From: Cycas panzhihuaensis
Taxonomy: Eukaryota; Cycadophyta
NCBI GenBank assembly: GCA_023213395.1
Contig: CM041465.1
Coordinates: 175,529,741 to 175,593,740 of the forward strand
DNA: 64,000 nt
Direction of reading: 5' to 3'
The notes beneath the pieces were generated by a model, which searched no databases, was not told the DNA's origin, and saw only the letters and a list, made by a program, of their open reading frames with translations. Positions 1 to 12,634 of this stretch are shown here, piece after piece. A program made the position numbers and the translations under genes. Each line of letters begins with the position of its first letter. Position 1 is the first letter of the stretch.

Positions 1-83
1 ACATTTTCAAATGTCATGGTCTAGATTATAACAATCTTCATGAGATTCATGATAGTCTTCTTGGATTATTCTTGGGCTTTCTT

Positions 84-1826
84 CCTCGTCATATACTTCA
101 TTTTTTGCTATGAGAGGTAACTCAATTGTATGTAACTGGTTTTTCTAACAATTGTGACCCATTACCCACTTTCTGATACATCTAAAATATAGATTTTCCC
201 CCACTTAAATCTTCTTGGTCTACTCTTAATGTTTGAAACACAAGTCTAATCTATTGTTTAGACCTTATTGATAAAGGGTTGAATTGAATAACTGGTAATA
301 AATTAGACTAAGCAAATGGGAAAATATAGGATGTTATTTTTGCTTTTCCTAACTTATTGATCCTATCTTGCTATATTCTAATAAGTTATATTACTTTATT
401 AAGATCTTTTGGTTCTTGGATCTTCACATCAACTTGAATTTCCATTATTAGGCCATCAATGTATAATTGAATAAGTCTACTAATTGGGACGTCTTCTAAT
501 ATATCAATCAATTTAGTGAATGCCATATTATATTCTTCTATAATTCTTATTTTCCTGAACTTCTATAATTCATAATAGTAATCACAATTAATTATAATTT
601 TGAATCTTTTAATTAATAAATTCTTTCCATATTGGTAATTAGTGTTATAATGTGGTATGTTCTAAGCTCTAGTAGCATTCACATGTAATTTTATCCATGT
701 GTAACATCACTAAAGTGACTTACTTAATTAACTTAATTTCTATGAAGTAAAAATAAATTTTCATTTGTTATATCTATACTCTTAGTTCATGTGTCTTCTA
801 GTCAATACTAAAGTGTTAAATCATAACTTTTTCTAGTTTTTTTTTTTTTTGTGATTATATAGATTATAAATAATTAAAGTATGCTTGGAATCTAATTACT
901 TTTTGTTCTTCAAGTATTAGGTTTTCATAGTCATTTAGATATTTTCTAATAAGATCATTGGCAAGGTTTAATTATGTTGTCATAGGTCTAGAATTATTTC
1001 TAGTAAGCCATGTTTTCATATGACTAGTGACTAATTCCTTCATCTTCTAAATTGAGTACAATTAACTCATCTTTCCTACCTATTGCCATGATTGTTAATT
1101 TATCTAAGATTTGATGTAAGTTGTGGTTTAAGAGTATAATCAATGTTTGTACTACCTCATGAATTACTTAGGTGATAGGCTCAACTATATCTTTTTAGAT
1201 TGTGTTTTATGAAATTTCTTTAATGTTCAACATGTTTATAATAGTGTATGTACGATTCCATAAATTACCTTATGTTACTATGAATTATTATATTTTATAG
1301 TATTCTTAATTGAGTCCACTATGTTATCCAAGAGACATTAAATATTTCTAGATCACTATGTTTCTTGATATATTGGTCAATATATGTTTTGTTTAATTAC
1401 TTCTTGACTTCCCTTAATATGTACTTATCTATAGAGGAATGGTCATTTCAATCACCCAATTTAGAGAATAAGCTCTAATTCAAATTTATATGATTTTTAT
1501 CTATCCAAAGGATATAGTATACCATGTCTTATATAGATGTATAGTCACTTTTTTCTTAATCTTACACTAGATTTATGAGGATTTGTAGTAAAGGTAGAGG
1601 TATTTGTTATTTGACTATTTATTTATATAGGGTTAAATAATAAATAATGTATGTATATATCTATGTAATGGTGATATAGAATTAAATGTAATGTTGAGAC
1701 ATCATAGAATATATTCATATATTCATGGAGGAATAATGTATTTAACTGTTAATGGTTGGAGAGTATAGGTTTGTAATAGAATCATGGGACATTACATTCA
1801 CTATCTCTACAGTAAAGAAAAACCTT
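84..1826. repeat. Tandem duplication, copy A (1,743 bp)
   Basis: This is the first of two head-to-tail copies. It begins at CCTCGTCATATACTTC and ends at AAAGAAAAACCTT, where copy B begins directly. The copies differ by scattered substitutions and a few indels and look about 96-97% identical by eye. The unit includes the gag-like stretch of gypsy-M read on the minus strand. Confidence 0.93.
401..590 (-). pseudogene. gypsy-M gag fragment, copy A
   Basis: The minus strand translates to the retrotransposon-gag pattern of plant gypsy elements: a KLIDILEDVP-type helix, then RLIQLYIDGL, then a VDVKIQEPKDL-type tail. In the family this is the helical core that precedes the zinc knuckle. I see no start codon, no CCHC knuckle and no long open frame. 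It is a decayed fragment, matched by copy B at 2150-2335. Confidence 0.7.
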
Positions 1827-3577
1827 CCTCGTCATATACTTCATTTTTTTCTATGAGAGGTAACTCAATTGTATGTAATTGGTTTTTCTAACAATTGTGA
1901 CCCACTACCCACTTTCTGATACATCTAAAATATAGATCCCCCCCTCCCCCCCCTTAAATCTTCTTGGTCTGCTCTTAATGTTTGAAACACAAGTCTAATC
2001 TATTGTTTAGATCTTATTGATAAAGGGTTGAATTGAATAGCTAGTAATAAATTAGACTAAGCAAATGGGAAAATATAGGATGTTATTTTTTCTTTTCCTA
2101 ACTTATTGATCCTATCTTACTATATTCTAATAAGTTATATTACTTTATTAAGATCTTTTGGTTCTTGGATCTTCACATCAACTTGAATTTCTATTATTAG
2201 GCCATCAATGTATAATTGAATAAGTCTACTAATTGGGACGTCTTCTAACATATCAATCAATTTAGTGAATTCCATATTGTATTCTTCTATAGTTCTTATT
2301 TGCCTGAACTTCTATAATTCATAATAGTAATCACAATTAATTATAATTTTGAATCTTTTAATTAATAAATTGTTTCCATGTTAGTAATTAGTGTTATAAT
2401 GTAGTATGTTCCAAGCTCTAGCACCATTCACATGTAATTTTATCCATGTGTAACATCACTAAAGTCACTTACTCAATTAACTTAATTCCTATGAAGTAAA
2501 AATAAAATTTCATTTGTTATATCTATACCCTTAGTTCATGTGTCTTCTGCTCAATACTAAAGTATTAGATCACAACTTTTTCTAGTTTTTTTTTTTTTGT
2601 GATTATATAGATTATAAATAATTAAAGTATGCTTGGAATCTAATTACTTTTTGTTCTTCAAGTATTAGGTTTTCATATTCATTTAGATATTTTCTAATAA
2701 GATCATTGGCAAGGTTTAATTATGTTGTTATAGGTCTAAAATTATTTCTAGTAAGCCAGGTTTTAACATATGACTAGTGACTAATTCCTTCATCTTCTAA
2801 ATTGAGCACAATTAACTCATCTTTCCTACCTATTGCCATGATTGTTAATTTATCTAAGATTTGATGTAAGTTGTGGTTTAAGAGTACAATAAATGTTTGT
2901 ACTACCTCATAAATTACTTAGGTGATAGGTTCAACTATATCTTTTTAGATTGTGCTTTATGAAATTTCTTCAATGTTCAACATGTTTATAATAGTGTATC
3001 TACGATTCCATGAATTACCTTTTGTTACTATGAATTATTATATTTTATAGTCTTCTTAATTGAGTCCACTATGTTATCCAAAAGACATTAAATATTTCTA
3101 GATCACTATGTTTCTTGATATATTGGTCAATATATGTTTTGTTTAATTACTTCCTGACTTCCCTTAATATGTACTTATCTATAGAGGAATGGTTATTTCA
3201 ATCACCCAATTTAGAGAATAAGCTCTAATTCAAATTTATATGATTTTTATCTATCCAAGGGATATAGTATACCATGTCTTATATGAATGTATAGTCACTT
3301 TTTTCTTAATCTTACACTAGATTTATGAGGATTTGTAGTAAAGGTAGAGGTATTTGCTATTTGACTATTTATTTATGTAGGATTAAATAATAAAATAATG
3401 TATGTATATATCTATGTAATGGTGATATAGAATTAAATGTAATGTTGAGACATCATAGAATATATTCATATATTCATGGAGCAATAATGTATTTAACTGT
3501 TAATAGTTGGAGAGTGTAGGTTTGTAATAGAATCATGGGACATTACATTCACTATCTCTATAGTAAAGAAAAACCTT
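1827..3577. repeat. Tandem duplication, copy B (about 1,751 bp)
   Basis: This is the second head-to-tail copy of 84-1826. It ends at the same AAAGAAAAACCTT sequence (to 3577), after which the two flanks differ. A C-rich run near 1937-1953 replaces a shorter C-run of copy A (around 196-203) and accounts for part of the length difference. Confidence 0.93.
2150..2335 (-). pseudogene. gypsy-M gag fragment, copy B
   Basis: This is the duplicate of 401-590 and carries the same gag helix pattern on the minus strand, with only a few base changes. It arose by the tandem duplication, not by a separate insertion, because the flanking kilobase is duplicated with it. Confidence 0.7.
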
Positions 3578-4173
3578 ACATACATGTCTACAATCTATAA
3601 AATGTGAATAATACCCTATGGCCTACTTGGGTTCCATAACACACTAATGGTAGTTTCTACCTAATTTATTGTTACATCTACTAACATGTTATGCAACACA
3701 TTGTATTTGAACTAGAGATGCCTTTGAATAACATTCTCACATATTTAATTAAATATTGTGAAGGCATAATCTGCTACTTACCTCAAATGATTATTATAGG
3801 ATGGAGATGTTTCATCAATATCTCTCTGAATTCTTCTAATGAATATGACTTACAAACTTGTAATGATGAAAGAGTTTATTTCTACCTCAAATTTCATTAT
3901 TTATGCTTAGATTAATGTATTAACACAAACCAATATGTCAGGTTAGAAAGGTTTTAGAACTAGATGATGGTGTATCTACTTTAGACTTGAATCAATGATA
4001 GTGGATACTAGCTTTGAGAAGGTAATAAAATTGGAAGGGCATTTATATACCTAGTAGGGAATGCTAGTCACAATCGAAGATGCCACAAAGAATTCCTTTT
4101 TTAAATTTGTTTGCCCAATATATATCTTCCTCTTATTAGAATATTATTCTGATATTTTAGTGCTAGGATATAA
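3578..4173 (-). other. Leader region of gypsy-M
   Basis: This is the AT-rich stretch between the primer-binding site of gypsy-M and its duplicated gag region, read on the minus strand. A 74-codon plus-strand open frame at 3691-3915 resembles nothing I recognise and lies opposite to the element, so I treat it as chance. Confidence 0.45.
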
Positions 4174-4186
4174 CTTTGATACCACT

Positions 4187-4445
4187 TATTATAAACCTAG
4201 TTTATAACTTCAGAATAGTCATAAAATTCTAGAGAACACATGAGAACGTATGAGTGGTTGAATAGATTTAATAGTCTAAGGACCAAATAATTAATTGATA
4301 AAAATAAGTAATGATGAATATTTACATTGCATGTATATTTATACGCATGGAATTAAGTCTTTTAGAAAAAAGGTATAACCATTCAGGTGAATACTTCCCA
4401 ATAATAATTATATTAATTAATTAGGGTTTAAGGAGGTTCATAATA
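4187..4445 (-). repeat. 5' LTR of gypsy-M (about 259 bp)
   Basis: On the minus strand it starts TATTATGAACCTCC and ends TTTATAATA, directly followed by the primer-binding site at 4174-4186. Both ends look like a TG...CA terminus with the G or C mutated. The start, an AATTAATTAA block and the spacing agree with the 244-bp LTRs at 32003 and 35740, although overall identity is low. Its partner LTR is outside the window, so the boundaries rest on this comparison. Confidence 0.65.
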
Positions 4446-5948
4446 AAGACCATGGAATTTTATTTAAACTTGGAGGATCATTCCCATTTTAAAATTAAAG
4501 AAGGATGCAACAACTGCAGACTGGAATATCTATAGGAATAAAGATAATTTATGTTGTTTTATTTATTTATAGGATGTGAGTTATAACAATATAGGAGGTG
4601 TAGTTAAAGTTGTCTATTGAAGAAAAAAATTATAAGGAAAGAGATATGATGTAGATGGGTGTAGAAGTAGGTGCAGGTACAACTAAAGCTATTTTTAAAG
4701 ATAATAATTTATAAGAACGAAGACTAAACATAGTAAAAGTGTGATAGGAAAAGATAAAAGCATTTAAATGAGAGCTCAAAATTTTATAATAAGTGGAGGA
4801 TGATGCAAGGGCATCCTTGTAATTATAATAAATGCTTAATAGAGTTTTAGAGTTAAAGAGATCACTAGATAGGGTTCTTGTAAGTTAGTTCATTGTGAAA
4901 GTGCATGTTGAGTAGCTAGACGTTAACAAGTAAGAGATCTAAGCATGGGTGAAGGTGCGGTAAGATCATGGTCATTAGCTTGTAGACATGTGCTCGTGAT
5001 AAAAATGGTTTGTAAGTGATATATTTGTGAGAAGGCATGAGAAAATAAGTTAAAGTTGGTAAGTAGTAAATCAGTAAGTTGTGGCTAAATGACAACTATC
5101 AATTAGATGACAACTAGTAAGAATTAAGAGTTTTTTCAAAGGAGGCTCTTCCAAGGAAGCATAAATAAGAAAGTCCATAGATTAGAGAATTCATGAGGGA
5201 GGAAGTTTATGAAGTAAATAATAGTCATTGGATTATGAACACATGGCAAACATCAAAGGGCATTGTAGTGAATATAATCATAGGAGACATGAGGAAAGAA
5301 AAGTTAGTATAGGAATAGAGATGTGTTACAACATGAATAATAAGTTAACATATGATAGATTATGTAGGGCTAAATGTCTTATAAAAGGAAATTTGAATGA
5401 AGACACAATTAGTGAGCACCTATAGAATACTTAATACAGAAATAACTAGTAGGTGAATTCAAACTAACCCCAAGAAGATGAATCAGTAGGAAGGCCATTA
5501 GTCAATGATTAATTAAATATAAAGGAGATCATTTAGGTAGGCACTTTTAGAAATGGAGTGGAAGAAATAAAGATAGATAGAGACAATAGAAGGAAAGTTT
5601 TAGGGATACTATATACATAACTATAAATAGAGGTAGTACATGAGTAGTTAAAGACTGGTAAAGAATTAGAAGTAGTATAGAAATGATGATAGAGGCAATA
5701 CTTACTAATTGCAAAACTCAAAGTTAAGTTTGAGTTGATAGTATGATTGTAGATGTACAATGAGGCATAGTGTGTGACTGATTAGGAGAGAGTGAAGGCC
5801 TATGAGAGGGTAGATATTATACTGTGTGCTAAAATGGGCTATGTATGGCTGTGGTTTTTAAGATTTGCTTATGCATGTTTGAATTTGGGCTATAAACCAC
5901 CACCAATTTTTGTAAGGAGCATATCACTTTCCATGTCATTGTGAAGAT
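4446..5948. other. Unassigned AT-rich stretch between gypsy-M and copia-2
   Basis: I find no LTR pair, primer site or gag-pol similarity on either strand. Short open frames at 5228-5425 (+) and 5533-5760 (-) have no recognisable motif and sit in low-complexity, purine- or pyrimidine-biased sequence. If copia-2 was inserted into copia-5, this stretch should hold the rest of copia-5, but I could not see reverse transcriptase in it. Confidence 0.4.
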
Positions 5949-5954
5949 TATTAG
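5949..5954 (+). repeat. Probable first six bases of the copia-2 5' LTR
   Basis: TATTAG here, joined to AAATAATG at 13114, would make TATTAGAAATAATG, matching the start of the copia-2 3' LTR (TAATAGAAATAATA at 30818) with two changes. Copia-1 would therefore have landed six bases inside this LTR. This is inference from a short match. Confidence 0.45.
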
Positions 5955-6400
5955 TGATAGGAGATTAATGTTTATTTCATTAATCCATTGATCTTTGATC
6001 CGTTAATGTAAATGATGTAAAAGTTTGTTATAAGGGCTTTATTACATGTAAAAAGGTTAGGTCACAACTTAATATTGTGAATATAGTAATGTGGGGTGTT
6101 ATTTTTTCGACGTATGGAGGTGTCATAGATTATTAAAATAATGCAAGGTATATTTGACACCTTTAAATGTCTTTTCGATTCACCTTCCATGTTTTGTAAC
6201 TACCTCTATTTTATGTTATTGTATTCTTTCATGGATAAATGGAATACATACTTTATGATTTGGAGTATTCAATATCAATTCTTATGCTTTCACTTTAATG
6301 TTTTATCTTTACTTTTATTTTTTAGTTGGATACATGTTAATGAGGATGTTATGAGTCTTGAACTTGGGTTCCAAACCAAGTAAACATTCATCCTCCATCA
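5955..6400 (+). repeat. copia-1 5' LTR (446 bp)
   Basis: It starts TGATAGGAGATTAATG and ends CATCCTCCATCA, two bases before the primer-binding site. It aligns along its length with 12635-13108. The 3' copy has about 28 extra bases near 12900, which explains the length difference. A 80-codon open frame at 6141-6383 lies inside the LTR and has no known similarity. Confidence 0.92.
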
Positions 6401-6415
6401 CTTGGTATCAGAGCC

Positions 6416-8336
6416 AATCTTAGCCAAGTTTATTGGTCATTTTTAACCCATCCTCTTTGGTGCAACATCTAATTGTTGCATTCTATTAAGATTTGTAGCT
6501 TGAAAGAGCGATAGAACTTATGGTTCCTCTCTCAACTAATATGCTAATTGAGATTTAAAGAATACTATTTGAAATCTATTCAATGACTACTTCATACTAT
6601 GAATATATAATATGATGGCCTTATTAAAGATCAAATCTTTATAGAAACATATGAAAGGAAAGGCTTATTAGCTTTTTTTAATCTATATATTATTTAGGAA
6701 GTTGAGCGCCCTCCATTTGGTCTGTTCTATGTTAGTGAATACTATTTTTTAAGTTGTATTATGACTATAATACAAGAAATAATTATCATTGGTTGGGCAT
6801 CCTAATTTTGATATAATTTTATGAGTTTTGCATTGCTCTCCCATTGATCTATGTATTAGTAACTGGTATATTCACTTTATCATTGCCTCTATTCTATGTT
6901 ACGCATCACATGACCCTTTGAAGATTTGTTCTCTATTACCTCTGTTCTTTATTAGTCATTTATACATCTCTACAAGATGTTTAGAGGTTGCTACTAGTCT
7001 TTGCACCTGATTTAGAGTCTGCATAAGCCATATGTAGATTTTATTTAGTCGTTTGAGTGTCATTTATCTTGTTTTTTTGTGGCTATTGAATCTCATTTAA
7101 TTATAGCCAACCTATATTTTCCCTCCATTAATCTTAACAATCCTACATTGCATCTGAATTAAGTTGTGTGGCTTTATTGAGTTATAAAGATGTCTTCAAC
7201 TAGCTCTACATAGTTTGGTTCTCTATATTTTTGCGTGATTGATGTTATTTAAAGCATTTTTAAAGCAGTTTTTAATTATAATTGAGAGTGATATTAACTC
7301 AAAAACTTTCAAGATTAGTCAAAGTAAAATTCAAATGTAAACATATTAGATTAGTGCTCCATTTCATTATTTTTTTTGATCTAAAGACTAATAGTTATTT
7401 GTTGATTTTAGTTGATTCCTATAAATAATTAGATGGATAGAAGTGGATCATATGACCATTTAAACTAATCTTGGCTGAGTTTTCCTTGCAATATAGAAGA
7501 GAGATTGAGATTTTATTGATTAAGTAAAGAGAATTTAGCCTTTATATCTTGATTACTACCTCATTTTTTCAAAATCACATCACTTGATTTTAATTTTTAT
7601 ATAGTTTGGAAAACTTTGGGTTATATAATTTGATATATTCCTAGAATATTCTATTTTTAATATATTGCATAATTTAAAGTTACTTTTTTAATAGGTTTTT
7701 AATTATTTTTTAAGCTTTTAAGGATTTTTTTAGTCTTTTGGCAGTTTTTTAAATTTTAAAAGGTTTTTCTTTTTTTTTTTCTTAAAAACATTAAAAGAAA
7801 TCTATTAATCACTAAATCTTTTAAAAAATCAACCAAAAATATTAAAAATATAAAAACCAAAGGAACCACCTGATTACTAGCCTTATAAGGAGAACACTTA
7901 GGACCCCCAAAGTTACCACTCTACACATGTTATTGGTTCTTCTCGAATTTTGTAGACATTAGAGAGGTCCTTTAGCAATCGGGTGTAATTAATGGCAGGC
8001 TGAGGTGCTGTACATAAAACCTTAGAGTTTGGAGATTAGGCTAGACCTAAAGATGGTGAGCACCTTAGTTAGAAGAGTGCCCTTAGATGAAGATCTATTA
8101 TTCAGGTCATAAATATGGCATAGGTGGGTCAATGATGTTAAGGAGATGACCAAGCCTTTTGCAGCATCCACATACCGTTGGGTATATTAGGTCCCTAAGC
8201 TGCCCCTTATGAATAAGTATGCCATTAGACAGAACCATCTCAACTATTAGGGGTTGCTTAGGAGTAGAGATACTAAGACTTAGATCCTAGTTTAGATCAT
8301 CCTTTTTTAGGTAGAATAGGACACATACTAGGCATT
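6416..8336 (+). other. copia-1 untranslated leader
   Basis: This is about 1.9 kb between primer site and gag with no supported gene. The 3' part, from about 7880, is more conserved than the rest: comparable sequence precedes gag in copia-4 (about 38635-39113) and copia-3 (about 44868-45312). A homopolymer-rich T/A region lies near 7680-7860. Confidence 0.7.
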
Positions 8337-9355
8337 ATGGCACTTCAGATGATCACAATTAATACCATCAAACTATTTGGCAGAGATAACTTCCTGGCTT
8401 GGAAGAAACAAGTCAAGAATATTCTGATCATAAATAAACTTTAGCCTTATGTTTCTAGAAAAGTTCCTTAGCCACTTCCTACACAAGATGCTAATGATCC
8501 TGATAACATTATCCCATCTAATCTTGATGAAGTAGCTACCTTTATCAAGTTTGACGAAGTTGCCCTTTCCTTTCTTCACTTGTCTTATGAGGATAATGTC
8601 CACTAGAATATAGAGTAAGCCACTACCTTTGCTGAAGCTTGGAACATTATTGATGGACTCTACGAGAGGATTAACAATGTTAGGATAGTAATACTCAAAG
8701 CTTAACTTTTTTCCCTTCTGTTTACAAGATCCATAGCGGCTCATTTATCCCAAATTAAGGTGATCAGAAACTAGTTATCAGTTATGGGCCAACTACCATT
8801 GGATAGTGATCTTGTATCTAGCATTGTTAATGCTCTGCCACTTGATCATAATGTCCTTATATCTACGCTGTCGCATATGGGTCAACTTGCTACCATTGAT
8901 TTTAATATATTTGAGGGTTTATTACTCCAAGAAGAGTGCATTTTGAACCATTTTAGGAATCCTAGATCTCCATCTTCTACATTAGCATTTGCAGCTAAAT
9001 ATATAGGAAGCTCTCAACATCTACAACTTATATATCAATCTAGTTTAATGAATTTAAACCAATAGCATTATTAACAGCCTAATCAACCACGTCAGCCTCA
9101 TTCATCTTATAATCCTTAGGTTGTTTATCACTATTTTGGAAAACCTAGACACATAGCACTAGACTATAAGAAAAAGAAACCTGACCTTCAACAATAATAG
9201 TTTCAGAACTACCCTGATATGTAGAATAATCAGACTTGTGGATGTGGAAACTACTAAGAACCTCATAGATAAAATTAGCCAAATTACAAGGGACTAAGGA
9301 TAAAATAGAAATTATAACTAAAGATAGAAACAAAGACACATGTCTGATTCTCAAA
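8337..9355 (+). pseudogene. copia-1 gag (nucleocapsid/capsid) remains
   Basis: The frame starting ATG at 8337 reads through several stops. The N-terminus has the copia pattern in which an LFGRDNFLAWKK segment begins the capsid domain. A helical region follows, including the open stretch at 8784-9065 with PLDSDLVSSIVNALP. A degraded zinc knuckle near 9130 (FGKPRHIALDYKKKK) has lost its cysteines. In the family gag forms the virus-like particle that packages element RNA in the cytoplasm. Stops near 8442, 8469 and 9063 look like former CAA or CAG codons. Confidence 0.85.
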
Positions 9356-10760
9356 ATATTTTCTTTATTGCCTTATCATCACATTATTTTGGTATCTCCT
9401 GGTTGAACAATTCGAGTGCTTCTTAATATATGGTGTATTTGGAAGAATTCCTAACTAATATAAGATTGATCAAGGATCAATTTGTCACCTTTGGAGATGA
9501 TAGCACTTAGAGGTTGTCAAGATTGGTAATATTCCTATTTCAATAAAAAATTCAAACACACCTCATCATATTAATAATGTATTTTATGTACATAGCATGA
9601 CATGTAACTTACTTTCATTCAGCCAAATAAATGAATAAAACTTTAATGTTTTGTTCAACCATCTTGGAAAATGCCTAATTATTGATCTAAATGGCAACTC
9701 AATTGCCTCATAATACAAAGATCATAGACTTTATAATCTTGATCCAATGACTAGACCATTGATCTACACACCTAAAGTTAGTTCTTGTAGTAATACAACT
9801 TTAGCTCTTGATCCTTCTACGTCAACATCATATTCAAATGATCAATTTACTTCATAGACATATATTTCTCTAAATATTCCCTAAGACCAGTTATGGAATC
9901 AATGCTTAGGTCACTTAAATATGGCCATCATTCATCTACTTTATAAATTGAATATGGTGCATGGCATACCAAACATTGAGGAGACTAAATATTTTGGTGA
10001 GGCTTGTGTAATGGGCAAATATTATTGGGCTCTTTTTAGGTCAAATGGGAGAGCCTAGCATGCCAAGGAACCTTTAGGCTTAGTACATTTAGATATCTAT
10101 GGGCCCATGTCTCAAGCATCCATCAAAGGCTATCAAATTTTTATCACTTTTATTGATGATTACTCCAGGAAAGTCTAAGTATATTTCATGAAGTAGAAAT
10201 CAGAAGCACTTGACAAATTCAAAGAATTTAAGTATGGTGCCAAAATTGAATTTGGAAAGCCATTAAAAATCCTTCATTATGATAATGTAGGTGAATATAC
10301 ATCTAATGCATTCATCTAATTCTATAATGATAATGGCATTAAACAATAGTTTTCTACTTTATACATCCCTCAACAGAATGGTATTATTGAGTGAATGAAT
10401 TGGACCTTGGTCAACAAAGGCAAAGCAATTCTTGCCACTAAGATATTAAGAATTTGATTTTGGGTTGAAGCACTTTATACAACTATATACCTTATAAAAA
10501 AAATTCCTATCAAGGCCATGTTAAACATCACTCATGACGAGGACTCATTAGGTCAAAACCTATGGTCTCACACTTATGTACCTTCCGCTGTATGGCATAT
10601 ATACTCAACCAAAATAACAAAGGAAAAAGTTGGATGATAAAAATAAGAAATGTATTTTTATTGGTTATCAACCTAGCTATAAATCATATAAATTGTATGA
10701 TCCTACTACTAACCAAATATGTGCATCTTGAGATGTTATATTTTTAGAAGAGAACTAGGA
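9356..10760 (+). pseudogene. copia-1 protease and integrase remains
   Basis: A protease-like stretch near 9400-9440 retains WLNNSSAS where the family has an Asp-Ser-Gly-Ala active site, so the catalytic Asp looks lost. From about 9885 the GAG-pre-integrase motif (NQCLGHLNMA) leads into the integrase core. Catalytic positions are visible at HLDIYGP (about 10090), YDNVGEYTS (about 10280) and QQNGIIE (about 10372). The integrase C-terminal segment reaches about 10760, partly as an out-of-phase open frame at 10562-10747. It is interrupted by stops and at least one frameshift. Confidence 0.85.
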
Positions 10761-10949
10761 TGTTGATATTAATCAGATGTCATTCTTTGATGATCAATAA
10801 AATAAAGTACTAGTTACACCTCTTGCTCCATAAAATGCACCTCTAATACATATACCTCTAACATCTATATTTACTTATAGTTCCACATTTGCTCCATCTG
10901 CCTTTACTTCCACATCTTCTCCCAACAGTCCTTCAATGGATATTCAAGA

Positions 10950-12625
10950 TGAGGCTACATTAAAATAATTACCTAAATGGTATATGCAAATAATCTCTTC
11001 CACTCCTTCACCACCATAGTGAGTGAAGAGACAATCAAAATATATGTCATCCACTAACTTTACCTTAATGGTAGAAGTATTATCAACTCATAAACCCTCT
11101 ACTTTTGAGGAAGCTGCTAAAGATCTAAAATAACAAGCAACAATGACTAATGGAATGAATTTAATTCTACAAAATGATACTTGGGAGCTTGTTGAGCTAC
11201 CTAAAGGGAAGAAACTAATTGATTGTAAATGGATTTTCAAAATAAAGTTTTTATATAGATGGCTCCATTTAGTAATATAAAGGCCATTTGGTTGCTAAAG
11301 GTTTTAAACGGGTCGAAGGAATTGATTATGATGACACATTTGCACTAATTGCCAACACAATCAGTGTTAGACTTATTTTGGCACTTACAACTCAATATAA
11401 ATGGCTTGTATACCAAATGGATATAAAATGTGCCTTCTTAAATAACAACTTATAGGAAGAAAGAAATCTATATAAATTAACGTTTTGACTTTATGGTTTG
11501 TGGAAAAAAATACATGGTGTGTAAACTTAAAAAGGCACTATATATCCTTAAACAATCACCTCACACTTGGTATGTGAAGATTGATGATTATTTTTAGAAG
11601 CATAGACTTATTTGCTCATTATTAGATTCAAATTTAGACATCAGAATCTATAATAAGTTGATCACTCTAGGCATAATCTATGTTGATGATTTATTGATAA
11701 TTAACAATGATGCAGAGTAGATTTTATATCTCCAGGGAGAACTAAAGAGTAACTTTTAAATAATTAATCTCGGGTTACTCCATTACTTTCTTGGTATGGA
11801 AATCTAGTAGGAGTCAGGCTATATTTTCCTTTCACAGTCAAAATATGTAAAGGAAATTCTTTAAAAATACAGGATGGATGAATATAAACCATCGTTAACT
11901 CCTATGGAGATAGGTCTGAAATTGGATATTGATAATCATGGAAAACATGTGGATCTAATGTTGTATAGGTAGCTTATGTGGAAACTCATTTACCTCATAC
12001 ATTCTCACCCAAACATTGTTTATGCCATTGGGATTTATTTTAGGTTCATGACATAACCTAAAGTCTCACATTAGAAAGCAACAATGAGGATCCTAAAATA
12101 TCTTCATGATACTCTTTAGTTTAGACTTGATTACTATTATATAGAGAATCCTTTGTTGATAGGTTATATAGATGCAGATTAGGTTGGATATAAAGATAAT
12201 TATAGATCAACTTTAGGTTATTGTTTTAACCTAGGTTCAGCTTTGGTTTCATGTTCCTATAAAAAGCAGCATAATATCACACTTTCATCAACTAAAGCTG
12301 ACTAAAAAGCCATCGTTAGTGCCACTACTGAGGTTATATGGCTTAGGAGGATTATTGAAGAGGTTATACTCAATCAAACACAAGATACATCTTTATTTTG
12401 CAATAACTAGAGTGTTCTGACATTGACTAAGAATCTTGGGTTCCATGCTAGAATGAAACACATCAAGGTTCACCATCATTTCATTAGGGAACATGTATAG
12501 GATGGTGAGATTGATTTGATCTATAAGCATATCGAAGAACATATTGTAAATATCTTCACAAAAGCACTCTCTAATGACAAATTTAATAGCTTGGCCTTAG
12601 TGTCAAAATTAATAAAATCATCATT
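10950..12625 (+). pseudogene. copia-1 reverse transcriptase and RNase H remains
   Basis: Reverse transcriptase begins near 11110 with NDTWELVELPKGKK. The copia catalytic motif YVDD is intact at 11679-11690. The RNase H domain follows from about 12140 with a SSTKAD motif near 12290 and the terminal HHHFIREHV segment near 12475. Stops and two or more frame changes near 11270-11320 and 11460-11520 break it. The domain order after integrase fixes the copia assignment. Confidence 0.88.
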
Positions 12626-12634
12626 AAGAGAGGG

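Larger units (their letters stand above)
1..4445 (-). mobile_element. gypsy-M: 5' part of a minus-strand Ty3/gypsy element, cut by the window edge
   Basis: Read on the minus strand, an LTR (4187-4445) is followed by a primer-binding site (4174-4186, AGTGGTATCAAAG) and then by gypsy-type gag remains further left. The remainder, including pol and the other LTR, would lie before base 1. The internal region is enlarged by a 1.74-kb tandem duplication, so gag occurs twice. Its LTR resembles that of the BRCT-carrying element at 32003-35983 in its first bases, in the AATTAATTAA stretch and in overall plan. That makes it a possible relative of that element's autonomous partner. Orientation and class are well supported; subfamily is not. 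Confidence 0.7.

Noticed and set aside
84-3577. The two 1.74-kb direct repeats as an LTR pair
   Set aside because: They abut with no interior, lack TG/CA ends and contain gag; they are a tandem duplication.
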